This document shows positions 16,286 through 25,186 of a stretch of 64,000 nucleotides of DNA, piece after piece. Location of the stretch: contig JAKDLG010000008.1 in assembly GCA_030452985.1 (NCBI GenBank), positions 1 through 64,000 of the forward strand. Direction: 5' to 3'. A program made the translations under genes and the position numbers. Under the pieces are notes generated by a model. That model was not told the origin of the DNA. It saw only the letters and a program-made list of their open reading frames with translations, and searched no databases. This stretch comes from Humibacillus sp. (GTDB lineage: Bacteria; Actinomycetota; Actinomycetes; Actinomycetales; Dermatophilaceae). Position 1 is the first letter of the stretch, and each line of letters begins with the position of its first letter.

Positions 16286-17007
16286 TGACCTGCTCGCCCA
16301 TCCGGGCCTTCACCCGGGCCCTGGCCTCGCTTGTGCGTGACCACGACACGGCGGAGATTCTGGCCGACCTGCTCGACGATGCCCAAACGGTGCTGAACGC
16401 CGCGGCGGTAGGGCTGCTCATCCGCACCGAGGGCGGTGGCCTCGACGTACTCACCGCGACGTCGCACCGAGCTGCTGAACTCGAGCTGTACCAGGCCCAG
16501 CAGCACGACGGACCTTCCATCGACGCGATCGACACCGTCGCTCCGGTTCACGCCGACAGCGCGTCGGCCATCACCAGGCGGTGGCCGACGGCCGGCCCGG
16601 CGATCGTCGACGCCGGCTACGTCTCGGTGCACGCCTTTCCGCTGAGGTGGCATGACACACCGCTGGGAGCCCTGAACGTCCTTTACGTTGCTGACCAGGC
16701 CTGCCCGTTCCGCGACCCGCACGGTAGAGAGTGCCTCGCCGCTGCACAGGCTTTTGCCGATCTCGCGGCTCTCGTGCTCGTACAACACCAGAAGATGGAT
16801 GCCGTTCAGCTGCGGGAGGTCACGGAGCAGGCCCTGGCGGGCAGAACCATCGTCGAGCAGGCCAAGGGCGTGATCGCCTTCCAGCAGGGCCTGCCCATCG
16901 ACAAGGCCTACACCACCTTGCGAGACCATGCCGCCGGAGAGGGTCAGAGCCTGACCGCGGCCGCCGAAGGCGTCGTCACCCGAGCCACCCAGCGGCCCCA
17001 CGCATAG
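16285..17007 (+). CDS. GAF-ANTAR domain protein, second of a coupled pair
   Basis: 240 residues. A GAF domain (about 10-165) is followed by an ANTAR domain with VTEQALAGRTIVEQAKGVIAFQ, the classic 'Q-A-K-G' start of the ANTAR helix, and DKAYTTLRDHAAGEGQSLTAAAEGVV. It overlaps the preceding GAF-ANTAR gene, so the two may form a heterodimer. Its stop lies 11 bp from the convergent third GAF-ANTAR gene. Confidence 0.85.
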   Translation: MTCSPIRAFTRALASLVRDHDTAEILADLLDDAQTVLNAAAVGLLIRTEGGGLDVLTATSHRAAELELYQAQQHDGPSIDAIDTVAPVHADSASAITRRWPTAGPAIVDAGYVSVHAFPLRWHDTPLGALNVLYVADQACPFRDPHGRECLAAAQAFADLAALVLVQHQKMDAVQLREVTEQALAGRTIVEQAKGVIAFQQGLPIDKAYTTLRDHAAGEGQSLTAAAEGVVTRATQRPHA

Positions 17008-17018
17008 GGCCCGGGGAG

Positions 17019-17702
17019 CTATAGGGTCTGCACGTTGTGAACAATCTGAGCTGCGACGTCACGCAACTTGCGGTTCTCGTCCTGGGACAGCCGCTTGAGC
17101 AGGGCGAACGACCCGTCGACGTCGAGGTTGTAGCGCTTCATCAAGATGCCTTGCGCGATCCCGATGGTGTGCCGGCTCTGGAGTGCGCTACGCAGACCGT
17201 CGACCTCACTGCTGACCTCGAGCGCCGTCGCGGCGTGCAGGGCGTACATGTGGGCCACATCGACCGAGTTCTCGGTGTAGGAGTTCAGTTGCGACGAGTA
17301 GAGGTTCAGACCACCGATGACATCCGCAGGGGTGGCGAGCCGCAGGCTCAGCACGCTCCGGATGCCGAGCCGGCTCGCCCGGGTGGCCCACCGTGGCCAA
17401 CGGGCCTCGGTCGTCATGTCACTGATCACATAGGTCTCGTCAACCCAGATCGCCGATAGGCCCGGCCCTTCGCGCAGCTCGTACTGCAGACTGTCCACGA
17501 TCTTGACCAGCGGGTCCGTGGCGGCCAGAGTCTCGACGACTCCGCGACCCCGACGGACAGAGACGCCCGCGAACTCACAGCCGGGGATCGTCTCGACCGC
17601 CCGGTCGACCACCATCTGCAGCGTGAGCTCTCGCGAACTCTGCGTCGCGAGCTCGCGAGCGATCTCGGCCAGCCGCCACGCCAAGCTGGGGTCCGTCAGC
17701 AC
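17019..17702 (-). CDS. GAF-ANTAR domain protein, third copy
   Basis: 227 residues from GTG, with GAGGAG 10 bp upstream. A GAF domain of about 20-150 (PGCEFAGVSVRRGRGVVETLAATDPLV) precedes an ANTAR domain (LQSRHTIGIAQGILMKRYNLDVDGSFALLKRLSQDENRKLRDVA) that matches the canonical ANTAR pattern closely, including IAQGILM. It is convergent with the coupled pair; the three genes form a local cluster of RNA-level regulators. The ligand is unknown. Confidence 0.88.
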   Translation of the reverse strand: MLTDPSLAWRLAEIARELATQSSRELTLQMVVDRAVETIPGCEFAGVSVRRGRGVVETLAATDPLVKIVDSLQYELREGPGLSAIWVDETYVISDMTTEARWPRWATRASRLGIRSVLSLRLATPADVIGGLNLYSSQLNSYTENSVDVAHMYALHAATALEVSSEVDGLRSALQSRHTIGIAQGILMKRYNLDVDGSFALLKRLSQDENRKLRDVAAQIVHNVQTL

Positions 17703-17965
17703 CAGGAACCATCTCCTCGGTCGGCGCTAGGGGTGGCACGGCACGACCACGTTCCGAGTATTGCACTCGAGCCCGATCACCCACGTCGCGCGCGGGCGCC
17801 GGCCCATCAGGGCGAGCACCGTTGCGGGCGACCCTGGCCGAGTGAGCGACGTCGTCGGAAACTCTGTTCTTCACGACGACGACGTAGCCCTGCCTCGCGC
17901 CTACCACCGTCCAGACCCTCGGAGGCTGATGAGTCGAGTGGCCAACCACGTCGGACGTCACACGT

Positions 17966-18271
17966 TCATGCGTCCTGTCCGGGTTCTCTCTCCAGCTGCT
18001 CGGCCCCGCGACGGTGTCGATCCGCGCTCGCACGCAGCCGCGCCGAGTTATCGGCCAGACGCCGACTCTCGGTCGCATCCCCCTGCTCGGCCATGGCAGC
18101 CGCCCAGGCCGCCAGCTGCTCAGCCTCACTCAGATCAAGGGCGGCCACCTCGTGTTCGTACTTGGCCCAGGCCTTGGCGTCGGCCGGCAGGACGGCATCC
18201 GCGTCGCCCGGGGTCCGTACCGCACCCTCCGTCGTGACTTCATACCCCTCATCACCCACCAGCTCGGCCAC
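17966..18271 (-). CDS. Small hypothetical helical protein, paralogue of the one at 34461-34733
   Basis: 101 residues from GTG, with AGGAGG 7 bp upstream. The N-terminal 40 residues contain TPGDADAVLPADAKAW; the rest is a charged helix-rich segment, AALDLSEAEQ...GDATESRRLAD...RASADRH. That segment aligns without gaps to a small gene 16 kb away (about 20 identities in 46 positions). No membrane helix, signal or known domain was seen. Confidence 0.6.
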   Translation of the reverse strand: MAELVGDEGYEVTTEGAVRTPGDADAVLPADAKAWAKYEHEVAALDLSEAEQLAAWAAAMAEQGDATESRRLADNSARLRASADRHRRGAEQLEREPGQDA

Positions 18272-18343
18272 GTGAGGCCTCCTCCCATTTCCTCGCTTGA
18301 CAGGTGCCTACCCGAAGAGACGTGACCGGCAACACCGCGCAGG

Positions 18344-19591
18344 TCACGCCGATGGGTGATCAGCAGTTCGACCGTGCCCGCCGGAGGCGTACACCGGCAG
18401 CGGTGCGAAGTCGGGAGGAGGCTTCGGCGCCATCCGATCCTCGGCGCCCCGACGGGGCTCCCCGTTCACGTCCTCGACGCCCGTCAGGTACTTCGCCGCA
18501 GCGTGCAGGCAGGCCACGATCGGGATGATGAGGATCGCGCCGAAGAGACCGCCAACCAGCCCTCCCGCCGTCAACGCGAGCACGATCGCGACCGGGTGCA
18601 GGTTCACCGCCCGGCCGACGACGAACGGTTGCAGCAGATGGGCCTCGATCTGGTTCTCGACGAGCAGGATGGCCAGCACGAGCAGCGCCGGAGCCACCCC
18701 GAGCGTGGCCAGGGTGACCAGCACGGTGAGGCCGCCGAACACGAGCGCGCCGACGATCGGGATGAAGCTGCCGATGAACACCAGCACCGCCAGCGGCACG
18801 GCCAGCGGCACGCCCAGCAGCACGAGGGTGAGGCCGATGACGACTCCGTGGAAGAGCGCGATGATCGCGGTACCCACCACCCAGCCCGACAGGACGTGCC
18901 ATGACCGGTAGCCGGCTCCTCGAAAACTCGGCTGAGTGTTCTCGGGAAGCAGGCGCACCATCCAGCTCCAGATGCGGTCGCCCTCATCAAGGAAGTAGAA
19001 GGTCAGAAAGAGCATCACGATCAGCCCGGTGACGATCTCACCGGCCACCGTTCCGATGGTGAGGGCACCACTCGCCACGGTCGAGGTGTTTTGCTGCAAC
19101 CACGCGATCGCGCGCTGCTGGAGCTGCTCCAGCTGCAACGAGTCCGCGCCGGGGATCTGACCCACATAGCCTCTCAGATCGGTGGCCAGACCGTCGAGCT
19201 GACCGAGCAGACCCGCGTAGCTCGTGGCCGCTCGCTGTACGACGAACCAGCCGACCCCGCACAGCACCGACAGAGCGATGAGGATCGTCAGCCACGTGGC
19301 CACGGCCCTACCCAGCCTCAGTCGTCGAAGCAGCACGAGGAGCGGGTGCAGCAGAGCCGCCAGCAACACCGCGAAGAACAGGGCCAGCACCGGCAGGTAG
19401 AGGCGGCTCAGCAACAGCACCAGCCCCGTAACGATGCCCGCCACCACGAGGACTCTCCAGCCCCAGGCCGCCGCCACCACCAAGCTCGGCGAGACAGAGT
19501 TGCTTGACGGCGGCTGGCTGGCACGGGGCTCCTGCCGGCGCCGCCCAGGTGCAGATCGGTGTCGGGGTTGCACTCGGCTGACTCGACTCAT
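18344..19591 (-). CDS. AI-2E family transporter (PerM-like)
   Basis: 415 residues, polytopic with about eight helices in the AI-2E exporter arrangement: two N-terminal hairpins (VLVVAGIVTGLVLLLSRL, LALFFAVLLAALLHPLLVLL), a long soluble stretch (about 105-165), then the signature C-terminal half with MLFLTFYFLDEGDRIW, IGSFIPIVGALV and ENQIEAHLLQPFVVGRAVNLHP. Family members export small signalling or osmotic compounds; the cargo is not predictable. AGGGACAAGAA precedes the ATG. The C-terminal tail of about 50 residues is disordered and Pro/Arg-rich. Confidence 0.88.
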   Translation of the reverse strand: MSRVSRVQPRHRSAPGRRRQEPRASQPPSSNSVSPSLVVAAAWGWRVLVVAGIVTGLVLLLSRLYLPVLALFFAVLLAALLHPLLVLLRRLRLGRAVATWLTILIALSVLCGVGWFVVQRAATSYAGLLGQLDGLATDLRGYVGQIPGADSLQLEQLQQRAIAWLQQNTSTVASGALTIGTVAGEIVTGLIVMLFLTFYFLDEGDRIWSWMVRLLPENTQPSFRGAGYRSWHVLSGWVVGTAIIALFHGVVIGLTLVLLGVPLAVPLAVLVFIGSFIPIVGALVFGGLTVLVTLATLGVAPALLVLAILLVENQIEAHLLQPFVVGRAVNLHPVAIVLALTAGGLVGGLFGAILIIPIVACLHAAAKYLTGVEDVNGEPRRGAEDRMAPKPPPDFAPLPVYASGGHGRTADHPSA

Positions 19592-19668
19592 TTCTTGTCC
19601 CTACCCAGCCGAGGACAGTTCCCTGCCCCGGCGAGGGTCGACCAGGGCGAGTGGGTACGACCGCTGTC

Positions 19669-20670
19669 ATGAGCACCAGCGAGCAGAGCGACGCGCCCGT
19701 ATCATCTGAGCTGCCGCTCGCGCTGGTGCTCGGCGGGTCACGAGGGCTGGGTCTGCTTATCGCGCGGGACCTGCTGGGGCGAGGTCATCGTGTCGTCGTC
19801 GCCGCCCGCGACCTGGATGAGCTCGACCGAGCCCGAGCGCAGCTCGAGGGTTGGGGGCCGGTGCTGGTGCGCACCTGCGACGTGCGCGACCGCCACGGCG
19901 TGCGGGAGCTGGTCGACGAGCTCGAAGAGCAGGTCGGAGCCATCGAGGTTCTGGTCACCGTCGCGGGCGTCATCTCGGTGGCCCCGTTGGAGTCGCTCAC
20001 CGTGGAGCACTTCGACGAAGCGATCGACACCATGCTGTGGGGGCCGGTGCAGGCGGCCATGACAGTACTGCCGGCCATGCGTCGTCGCGGTCGGGGCCGC
20101 ATTGCCACGATCACCTCCATCGGCGGCATGGTCTCACCACCGCATCTGCTGCCTTACGCCACTGCGAAGTTCGGGGCGGTCGGCTTCTCCGACGGCCTCT
20201 CGGCCGCACTGACCGGCACGGGCGTCACGGCCACGACGGTGGTGCCGGGCCTGATGCGTACCGGTTCGCAGGAGCGGGCAGAGTTCGGGGGCGACGCCGA
20301 GCACGAGTACGCCTGGTTCGCGCCGGCTGCCTCGCTGCCTCTGCTGTCGATCGACGCCACGAGAGCAGCACGACGGATCGTCGACGGCGTGCTCGGTGGT
20401 CGGCCCATCGTCGTGCTGACCCCGTTGGCGTGGGTCGGCATCCGCGTGCGGGGGCTCGCACCCGGCACCACGACACGGCTGATGGGCCTGGCGAACCGGT
20501 TACTGCCCAGCGGCCCCGACCAGGGTGGTCGCCATCTCGTCGAGGGCAGCACGGCCGGTGAGCGGCTCGCGTCACGAACCGTCCATGCCCTCACTGTTCT
20601 GGGGCGGCGGGCGGCGGAGCGCAACAACGAGCAGGTCGGCCCCGATCACCCGAAGCACGCCGAAGGGTGA
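19669..20670 (+). CDS. SDR family NAD(P)-dependent oxidoreductase
   Basis: 333 residues from ATG 19669; a GTG at 19651 would add six residues and cannot be excluded. Cofactor motif GGSRGLG near residue 24 (Gly-rich but not the usual TGxxxGIG), Asp in CDVRDR, ITSIGGMVSPPHLLPYATAKFG with the YxxxK pair, and PGLMRTG. A 90-residue C-terminal extension (GIRVRGLAPGTTTRLMGLANRLLPSG) follows the fold, as in several actinobacterial SDRs that act on large lipid-like substrates. Substrate unknown. Confidence 0.85.
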   Translation: MSTSEQSDAPVSSELPLALVLGGSRGLGLLIARDLLGRGHRVVVAARDLDELDRARAQLEGWGPVLVRTCDVRDRHGVRELVDELEEQVGAIEVLVTVAGVISVAPLESLTVEHFDEAIDTMLWGPVQAAMTVLPAMRRRGRGRIATITSIGGMVSPPHLLPYATAKFGAVGFSDGLSAALTGTGVTATTVVPGLMRTGSQERAEFGGDAEHEYAWFAPAASLPLLSIDATRAARRIVDGVLGGRPIVVLTPLAWVGIRVRGLAPGTTTRLMGLANRLLPSGPDQGGRHLVEGSTAGERLASRTVHALTVLGRRAAERNNEQVGPDHPKHAEG

Positions 20671-20944
20671 GGTGACCCGCCGCGTGCGTTGGCAGACCGA
20701 CGGGGTCATGACCAGAGCAGCTGCGACCTCCTCCGCCCTGACCCCGACCTCCTCTCGGCTACCGCGCGTGGGCCGCGCGGTGAGGGCCAACCGGTGGGTG
20801 CACGAACCTGGCTCGGTCGTGCTGCAAGGATCGGTCGGGGTGGTCGTCAAAGCGCGACGGTGGGGTGCCCGCTGACCCCCCGGACTGAGCGGTGGTCCGA
20901 CCCCCACCCTCGTCTCCACCGTCTCGTCTGAGACGGAGAACCCC
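20671..20944. other. Intergenic region without a supported gene
   Basis: 274 bp between the SDR stop and the convergent glycosyltransferase stop. I see no convincing coding frame, promoter or terminator. Confidence 0.5.
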
Positions 20945-22183
20945 TTACGGCCGGGTCTGCCAGTACCGTTCGAGCAGCGGGGCGCGGCGCAGTCGCGTCA
21001 CCTGCGCACCAGCGGGCCAGGCCCGCCACGGTGGGAACGATAGACCGCGACCTTCTCGGTGCAGGGACCTGGTCGTACGCAGCGCGAGGTGCTCGGTGCG
21101 CACCGGTGCTTCGAGGCAGAGGTGTCGTAGGGTCGTGCCCGCGAGCAGAACCGGCGCGCAGTCGACCACGTAGCGTGCGCGACCCAGGATGGCTGCCGAG
21201 GGCGCGCCGACGTGCACCCTCGGGTCCTCGATCGACAGCGGGTCCCCCTCGGCCCCGCCTCCGAGCCAGACATGGGCGTCCGAGCCGGCCAGCAACGACT
21301 CGATGCTGGCGACCACCGTGGCCGGCTCGGCGTGCTGGGCGTCGAGACGAACCACGATGTCGGGCTGGCTCCAGAAGAGGTGCTCACCCCGCACGTCGCG
21401 ATCTGGCAGTCGACGGGCCAGGGCGAGGGTCTCGGCGTTCTTGGTGCTGACCAGCTGGTCCCGGTCTGCGAGGTCAGGCCCGTCGTGCCACACGACCGCT
21501 TCGGGCAGGTGGCACAGTTCGGCTCCGGCGACGATGGCCCGATGCCCGTAGTCCCAGTCCTCCCCGCCGTAGGTGGTGAAACTCTCGTCGAACCCCGACA
21601 GGTGCTCATGGAGGTCTCGGCTCACCGTGAGCGCTGCCGAGATGACGAGCTGGTAGGCGCGCGCGTCGGGCCGACGCAGGTTGTCGGTGCGCGCGTAGCC
21701 GTCCACCAGCCACGGGGGGTCAGTCAGGTCTCGGGGAGCGGGGCCGTCGCCCGCGAGCCACGAAGCGGTGCGGATGCCGTTCCAGCCCTTGAGGTCGACG
21801 TGGCGACGGCGACCCACTGTCAGGTTCCACCCGTCGTTCGTGTGCTGCGTCACCCTCTCGAGGTAGCGGGGCGACGGCACACAGTCCTGGTCGAGAAACA
21901 CGATGACATCACCGGCTGCTGCTTGCGCGCCCAGGTTGCGGGCGGCGGCCGCCCGGAAGCCGAGGTCGGCCTGACCCACCACCCGAACGCGAAAAGGGCG
22001 GCCGCCCGGCTCGGGGGGTTGCGGAGAACCGTCGTCGGCGATGACCACCTCGAAGTGGTCGTGACCCATCGTCTGAAGCTCGAGAGCGGCCAGCAGGCGG
22101 TCCAGCTGCTCAGCACCCTCGAAGCTGGGCACCACCACACTCAGGAACGGACGGGACCGGCGTTGCGACAGTGTCGAGCTCAC
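20945..22183 (-). CDS. Glycosyltransferase family 2 protein with galactosyltransferase-like C-terminus
   Basis: 412 residues from a GTG overlapping the stop of the upstream glycosyltransferase (GTGA). GT-A fold: SVVVPSFEGAEQLDRLLAAL at the N-terminus, VVIADDGSPQ, a metal-binding FLDQDC (DXD-like) motif, and the later YGGEDWDYGHRA motif typical of polypeptide/galactosyl GT-A enzymes with a C-terminal acceptor region. About 150 residues of variable C-terminal domain follow. It presumably transfers a sugar to a growing glycan or glycolipid; third gene of a three-gene minus-strand operon. Confidence 0.83.
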   Translation of the reverse strand: MSSTLSQRRSRPFLSVVVPSFEGAEQLDRLLAALELQTMGHDHFEVVIADDGSPQPPEPGGRPFRVRVVGQADLGFRAAAARNLGAQAAAGDVIVFLDQDCVPSPRYLERVTQHTNDGWNLTVGRRRHVDLKGWNGIRTASWLAGDGPAPRDLTDPPWLVDGYARTDNLRRPDARAYQLVISAALTVSRDLHEHLSGFDESFTTYGGEDWDYGHRAIVAGAELCHLPEAVVWHDGPDLADRDQLVSTKNAETLALARRLPDRDVRGEHLFWSQPDIVVRLDAQHAEPATVVASIESLLAGSDAHVWLGGGAEGDPLSIEDPRVHVGAPSAAILGRARYVVDCAPVLLAGTTLRHLCLEAPVRTEHLALRTTRSLHREGRGLSFPPWRAWPAGAQVTRLRRAPLLERYWQTRP

Positions 22184-23199
22184 GCGGCCGGCTCGAGCAG
22201 GTCGTGGTGACGCAGGGCCGCCTCCGACCAGCTGGGGCCGAGGCTCACATCCGTCAGCCACGTCGTCGCCGGTGCGTCGAAGGCAGCAGCCAGGGCCCCG
22301 ACCAGGTCGCCGGTGAGGGTCAGCGATCCCGGGATCCGCGTCGCCAGCTCGGCCGACCACCCACCGTCGACCACGACCGGGCGCCGCCCGGAGCTCAGCC
22401 ACGTGCCGATGGAGCCCGAGGCCGAGACGTGCCGGTGCGCGGCGACCGGCACCGTCGTGCTGCGGAGGGCGCGCGTCAGGTCGGTGACGCTGAGGTAGCC
22501 AGCGATGGTGAAGTCGATGCCCTGGCGGCGGGCCCGGGCCTCGAGCTCGTCGGCGTACTGCTGGTGGCCTTCGGCCACCGGCCCGTAGTTGGTGACCCCT
22601 ACGCACTTCCCCCGGTCACGCAAGGTCGCGGCCGCGTCGATGACGTTCTCGATCCCCTTGCCGGGATAGAGAAAGCCGAGCACCCCGATGTCGTCGAGTC
22701 GCGGCTGGCGGTCGTGCGGCACGTCAGGCCTGTCGACCCGTTCCAACGGTAAGGGGATGACGACGACGTCGGCACCCGACGTGACGGGGGCACCGCACTG
22801 GCTCAGCAGCATCCGCTCGTGCTCACTCGCGACGACGACCACGTCTGCTACGGCAGCGATCTCGCGGTAGGCCTGCCTGCGGCGAGCACACCGGTCAGCC
22901 CCCTCGGTTGGATGCGGTAGGTCATGCAGGCACGCCACCAGACTCGTGCGGCGCGCGACCTGCGACAGGTAGGCGACGGCGGCCGGCGGGGTGACACCGA
23001 AGAGTCGGTCGGTCACCTGCACCATGACCCTCTCGTACGACCCCCAGCGGTCGGGACCGAGACCGACCGGGTCGTCCAACGACGCTGAGGGGAGGCGCAC
23101 GAGCGCCGAGGCGAGGCCCGGTGAGGCCTGCGCCAGCCCCAGGCCGTGCAGCACGACCCCGTGGCGCTCGGGCCCGGCCACGACGTACGCCACCGTCAT
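22180..23199 (-). CDS. Glycosyltransferase, GT-B fold (GT4-like)
   Basis: 339 residues. The N-terminal half has VVVVASEHERMLL and the C-terminal half the nucleotide-sugar-binding pattern IGVLGFLYPGKGIENVIDAAATL followed by a loop with SASGSIGTWLSSGRRPVVVDGGWSAEL, as in GT4 enzymes. The usual EPFGLVxxE motif is not obvious, so catalytic detail is uncertain. It overlaps both neighbours by 4 bp, in an operon of three glycosyltransferases. Confidence 0.75.
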   Translation of the reverse strand: MTVAYVVAGPERHGVVLHGLGLAQASPGLASALVRLPSASLDDPVGLGPDRWGSYERVMVQVTDRLFGVTPPAAVAYLSQVARRTSLVACLHDLPHPTEGADRCARRRQAYREIAAVADVVVVASEHERMLLSQCGAPVTSGADVVVIPLPLERVDRPDVPHDRQPRLDDIGVLGFLYPGKGIENVIDAAATLRDRGKCVGVTNYGPVAEGHQQYADELEARARRQGIDFTIAGYLSVTDLTRALRSTTVPVAAHRHVSASGSIGTWLSSGRRPVVVDGGWSAELATRIPGSLTLTGDLVGALAAAFDAPATTWLTDVSLGPSWSEAALRHHDLLEPAA

Positions 23200-24383
23200 G
23201 ACGCCATCCGCGAGCGCGACGACGCGACGAGGTTGAGGTACAGCTCGTCGTGGAACGAGCTGACCCGGGCCTGCTCCGCGACCCGGTCGGTGCGGTCAGC
23301 GCCCCGCTGGGGTGCGGCCCGATGCGTGCGCCGGAGCGCGTCACCCAGCTCGTCGAGGTCGGGTGGGCCGCCGACGGGCCAGCCGAACGTCGACATCGGC
23401 TGCTGCTCGACCCAGAACCCGGTACGGGGTGCCACCACCGCGGCGCCGACGTCGTGACAGGCCTCGACCCAGCCCGAGTGGGTGCCGAAGGCGTAGGGCA
23501 GCAGCGATACGTCGATCGACCTGAGGTAGTCGAACAGCTCGTCGTCGGTGAAGGTCTCGTGCACCCGCAGGTCGAGCCGACCGGCCGCTTCGAGCTCGAG
23601 CAGGGTGCGGGTCAGCGCGCGGTCGTGCCTCGGGTGCGACGGGCGCCAGACCTCTGCGTTGACGTCGACGCGAAGCACGGCATCCGGAAGCTGACCGACC
23701 GCCTCGACGGTAGCGGTCACCATCGGCCGGGCGGCGATGTTGGCCCGCAGGCCCTTCAGGTGAAGTCCGACGACCCAGGGTGAGAGCGGTCGATCTCGTG
23801 CCGCCCCGATGAGGTGTGCAGGGGCGACGTGCGGATGGGGGGTCACGGTGACGGGTACGTTCCATCGCGCCGTGATCTGCCTCGCCACACCGTTGGTCAG
23901 GGTCAGCACCGACGAGGCGGCCGGAACCAGCGCGTCGAGCCGAGCGAGGTGCTCCCGCTGGTCGACGAAGTGCGGGTTCACGAGGTCGTGCACGGTGAGA
24001 ACGAGCGGCACCTGCTGGCGTCGCAGCTCGGTGGTCCACGCCTGCAGGCCTTGCGGGGTCTGGTGGTCGAAGCCGAAGTGCAGGTGCACCACGTCGAGCG
24101 TGCCCTCGTGCTGTCTCAACCACGCGGTGTCCAACGCCGGCGGTGGCCACCACTGGTCATGGTCCGCCCCGGGCACGAGCGGATCGGGCAGGTGCGTCAC
24201 GGCTGCCTCGCTGTCGCTGTCGCCGTAGGCCCCGGCCACCGCCCGCAACCGCAGCGGGTAGTTGTGCCCGCTGGGTACAGAAAGCACCCGAACCGGCTGG
24301 TTCGTCAGCCCGCCGACCATCCGACCGGGTCGCCGGTGCGTGTCATGGAGGGCGCCACGAGTCTCGCCCAGCGCGTTCGCCAT
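23196..24383 (-). CDS. Glycosyltransferase, GT-B fold
   Basis: 395 residues from the ATG giving MANALGE, with GGGAG 6-7 bp upstream (an ATG four codons earlier lacks a ribosome site). DVVHLHFGFDHQTPQGLQAW and VLTVHDLVNPHF in the N-terminal half are typical of GT4 enzymes; the C-terminal half contains DELFDYLRSIDVSLLPYAFGTHSGWVEACHDVGAAVVAP, where the glutamate of the ExxxxE donor site lies. First gene of the minus-strand glycosyltransferase operon. Confidence 0.78.
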   Translation of the reverse strand: MANALGETRGALHDTHRRPGRMVGGLTNQPVRVLSVPSGHNYPLRLRAVAGAYGDSDSEAAVTHLPDPLVPGADHDQWWPPPALDTAWLRQHEGTLDVVHLHFGFDHQTPQGLQAWTTELRRQQVPLVLTVHDLVNPHFVDQREHLARLDALVPAASSVLTLTNGVARQITARWNVPVTVTPHPHVAPAHLIGAARDRPLSPWVVGLHLKGLRANIAARPMVTATVEAVGQLPDAVLRVDVNAEVWRPSHPRHDRALTRTLLELEAAGRLDLRVHETFTDDELFDYLRSIDVSLLPYAFGTHSGWVEACHDVGAAVVAPRTGFWVEQQPMSTFGWPVGGPPDLDELGDALRRTHRAAPQRGADRTDRVAEQARVSSFHDELYLNLVASSRSRMAS

Positions 24384-24463
24384 TCGTTCTCCCATCCTGC
24401 GGGGCGACGGATGCTCGCCCGCCTCTTCGTACCCTCACCCCCCTCCTCGTTCTCGCTGGAGGA

Positions 24464-25123
24464 TCAACGGGTTCGCGGCTGGGTGTCACGCACCGAGTCC
24501 GGGAGGAAGCCGTGCCGCACCCCCCACAGCACCGCCTGCGACCGAGTGGTCACGCCCATCTTCCGGTAGGCGGCGCGAATATACGACTTGACGGAGTTGA
24601 TGCTGAGGAAGGTGTGCTCGGCGATGGTGAGGTTCGCCAGGCCCTGGGTGATCAGCGCCACGACCTCGGCCTCGCGAGCGGTCAGCCCTTCAGCCCTGCC
24701 TGGCCAGTCGCCAGGGTCGGCCACCGGCTCGTGCGGTGGTACGGCAACGCTGCGTTCGAGGCGGTGGGCGGCCTCGAGGGCAGTGACCAGCTGCGCTGCC
24801 GACAGCCCCTTCGAGACGAAGCCGGAAGCGCCGCGGGCCATGGTGCGCTCGATCAGCTCGGGCTCCTCCTCCCAGCCGTAGACGACGACCTTGCCGACCC
24901 GGCCCGTGCTCAAGATCTCGTTGATGGCCTCGGCATCTCCGCGAGCCTCCCCGAACGTGTCGAAGAGCACGATGTCGACCGGCTGCGAGACCGGCAGCCG
25001 GGCATCGATCTCGACGAGCTCGATGCGGTCGCGGTAGGAGTCGAACATGCGTGCCAGGCCTCGCACCACGACCTCGTAGTCGTCGACCAGGGCCACCCGC
25101 AGCGGCGCACGATCCGTCGTCAC
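24464..25123 (-). CDS. LuxR-family orphan response regulator, copy 1
   Basis: 219 residues from GTG. A degenerate receiver domain (about 8-125) keeps the acidic pair (VDDYE), an Asp at the phosphorylation position (DIVLFD) and Lys in GFVSKG, but has Gly/Trp (VVYGWE) at the usual Thr/Ser. A C-terminal LuxR helix-turn-helix (LTAREAEVVALITQGLANLTIAEHTFLSINSVKSYIRAAYRKMGV) follows. No histidine kinase is nearby. Two close paralogues occur at 32863 and 50285. A CCCCTAGGGG box lies 16 bp upstream, in the divergent region shared with the acyl-CoA-dehydrogenase/PIG-L/glycosyltransferase operon it probably controls. Confidence 0.85.
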   Translation of the reverse strand: MTTDRAPLRVALVDDYEVVVRGLARMFDSYRDRIELVEIDARLPVSQPVDIVLFDTFGEARGDAEAINEILSTGRVGKVVVYGWEEEPELIERTMARGASGFVSKGLSAAQLVTALEAAHRLERSVAVPPHEPVADPGDWPGRAEGLTAREAEVVALITQGLANLTIAEHTFLSINSVKSYIRAAYRKMGVTTRSQAVLWGVRHGFLPDSVRDTQPRTR

Positions 25124-25137
25124 CCCCTCAACCTACT

Positions 25138-25154
25138 CACCCCTAGGGGGGTGA
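25138..25154. promoter_or_regulatory. CACCCCTAGGGG box in a divergent promoter
   Basis: Perfect core palindrome CCCCTAGGGG (25140-25149) flanked by TCA and GGTGA, between the LuxR-type regulator and the divergent acyl-CoA-dehydrogenase-like gene. The same ACCCCTAGG core occurs twice before the third LuxR paralogue (50159, 50181). It is probably the operator of this regulator family; this is inference. Confidence 0.5.
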
Positions 25155-25186
25155 CGTCGGCGAGATCGGCTCCCTACGGTGAGACC

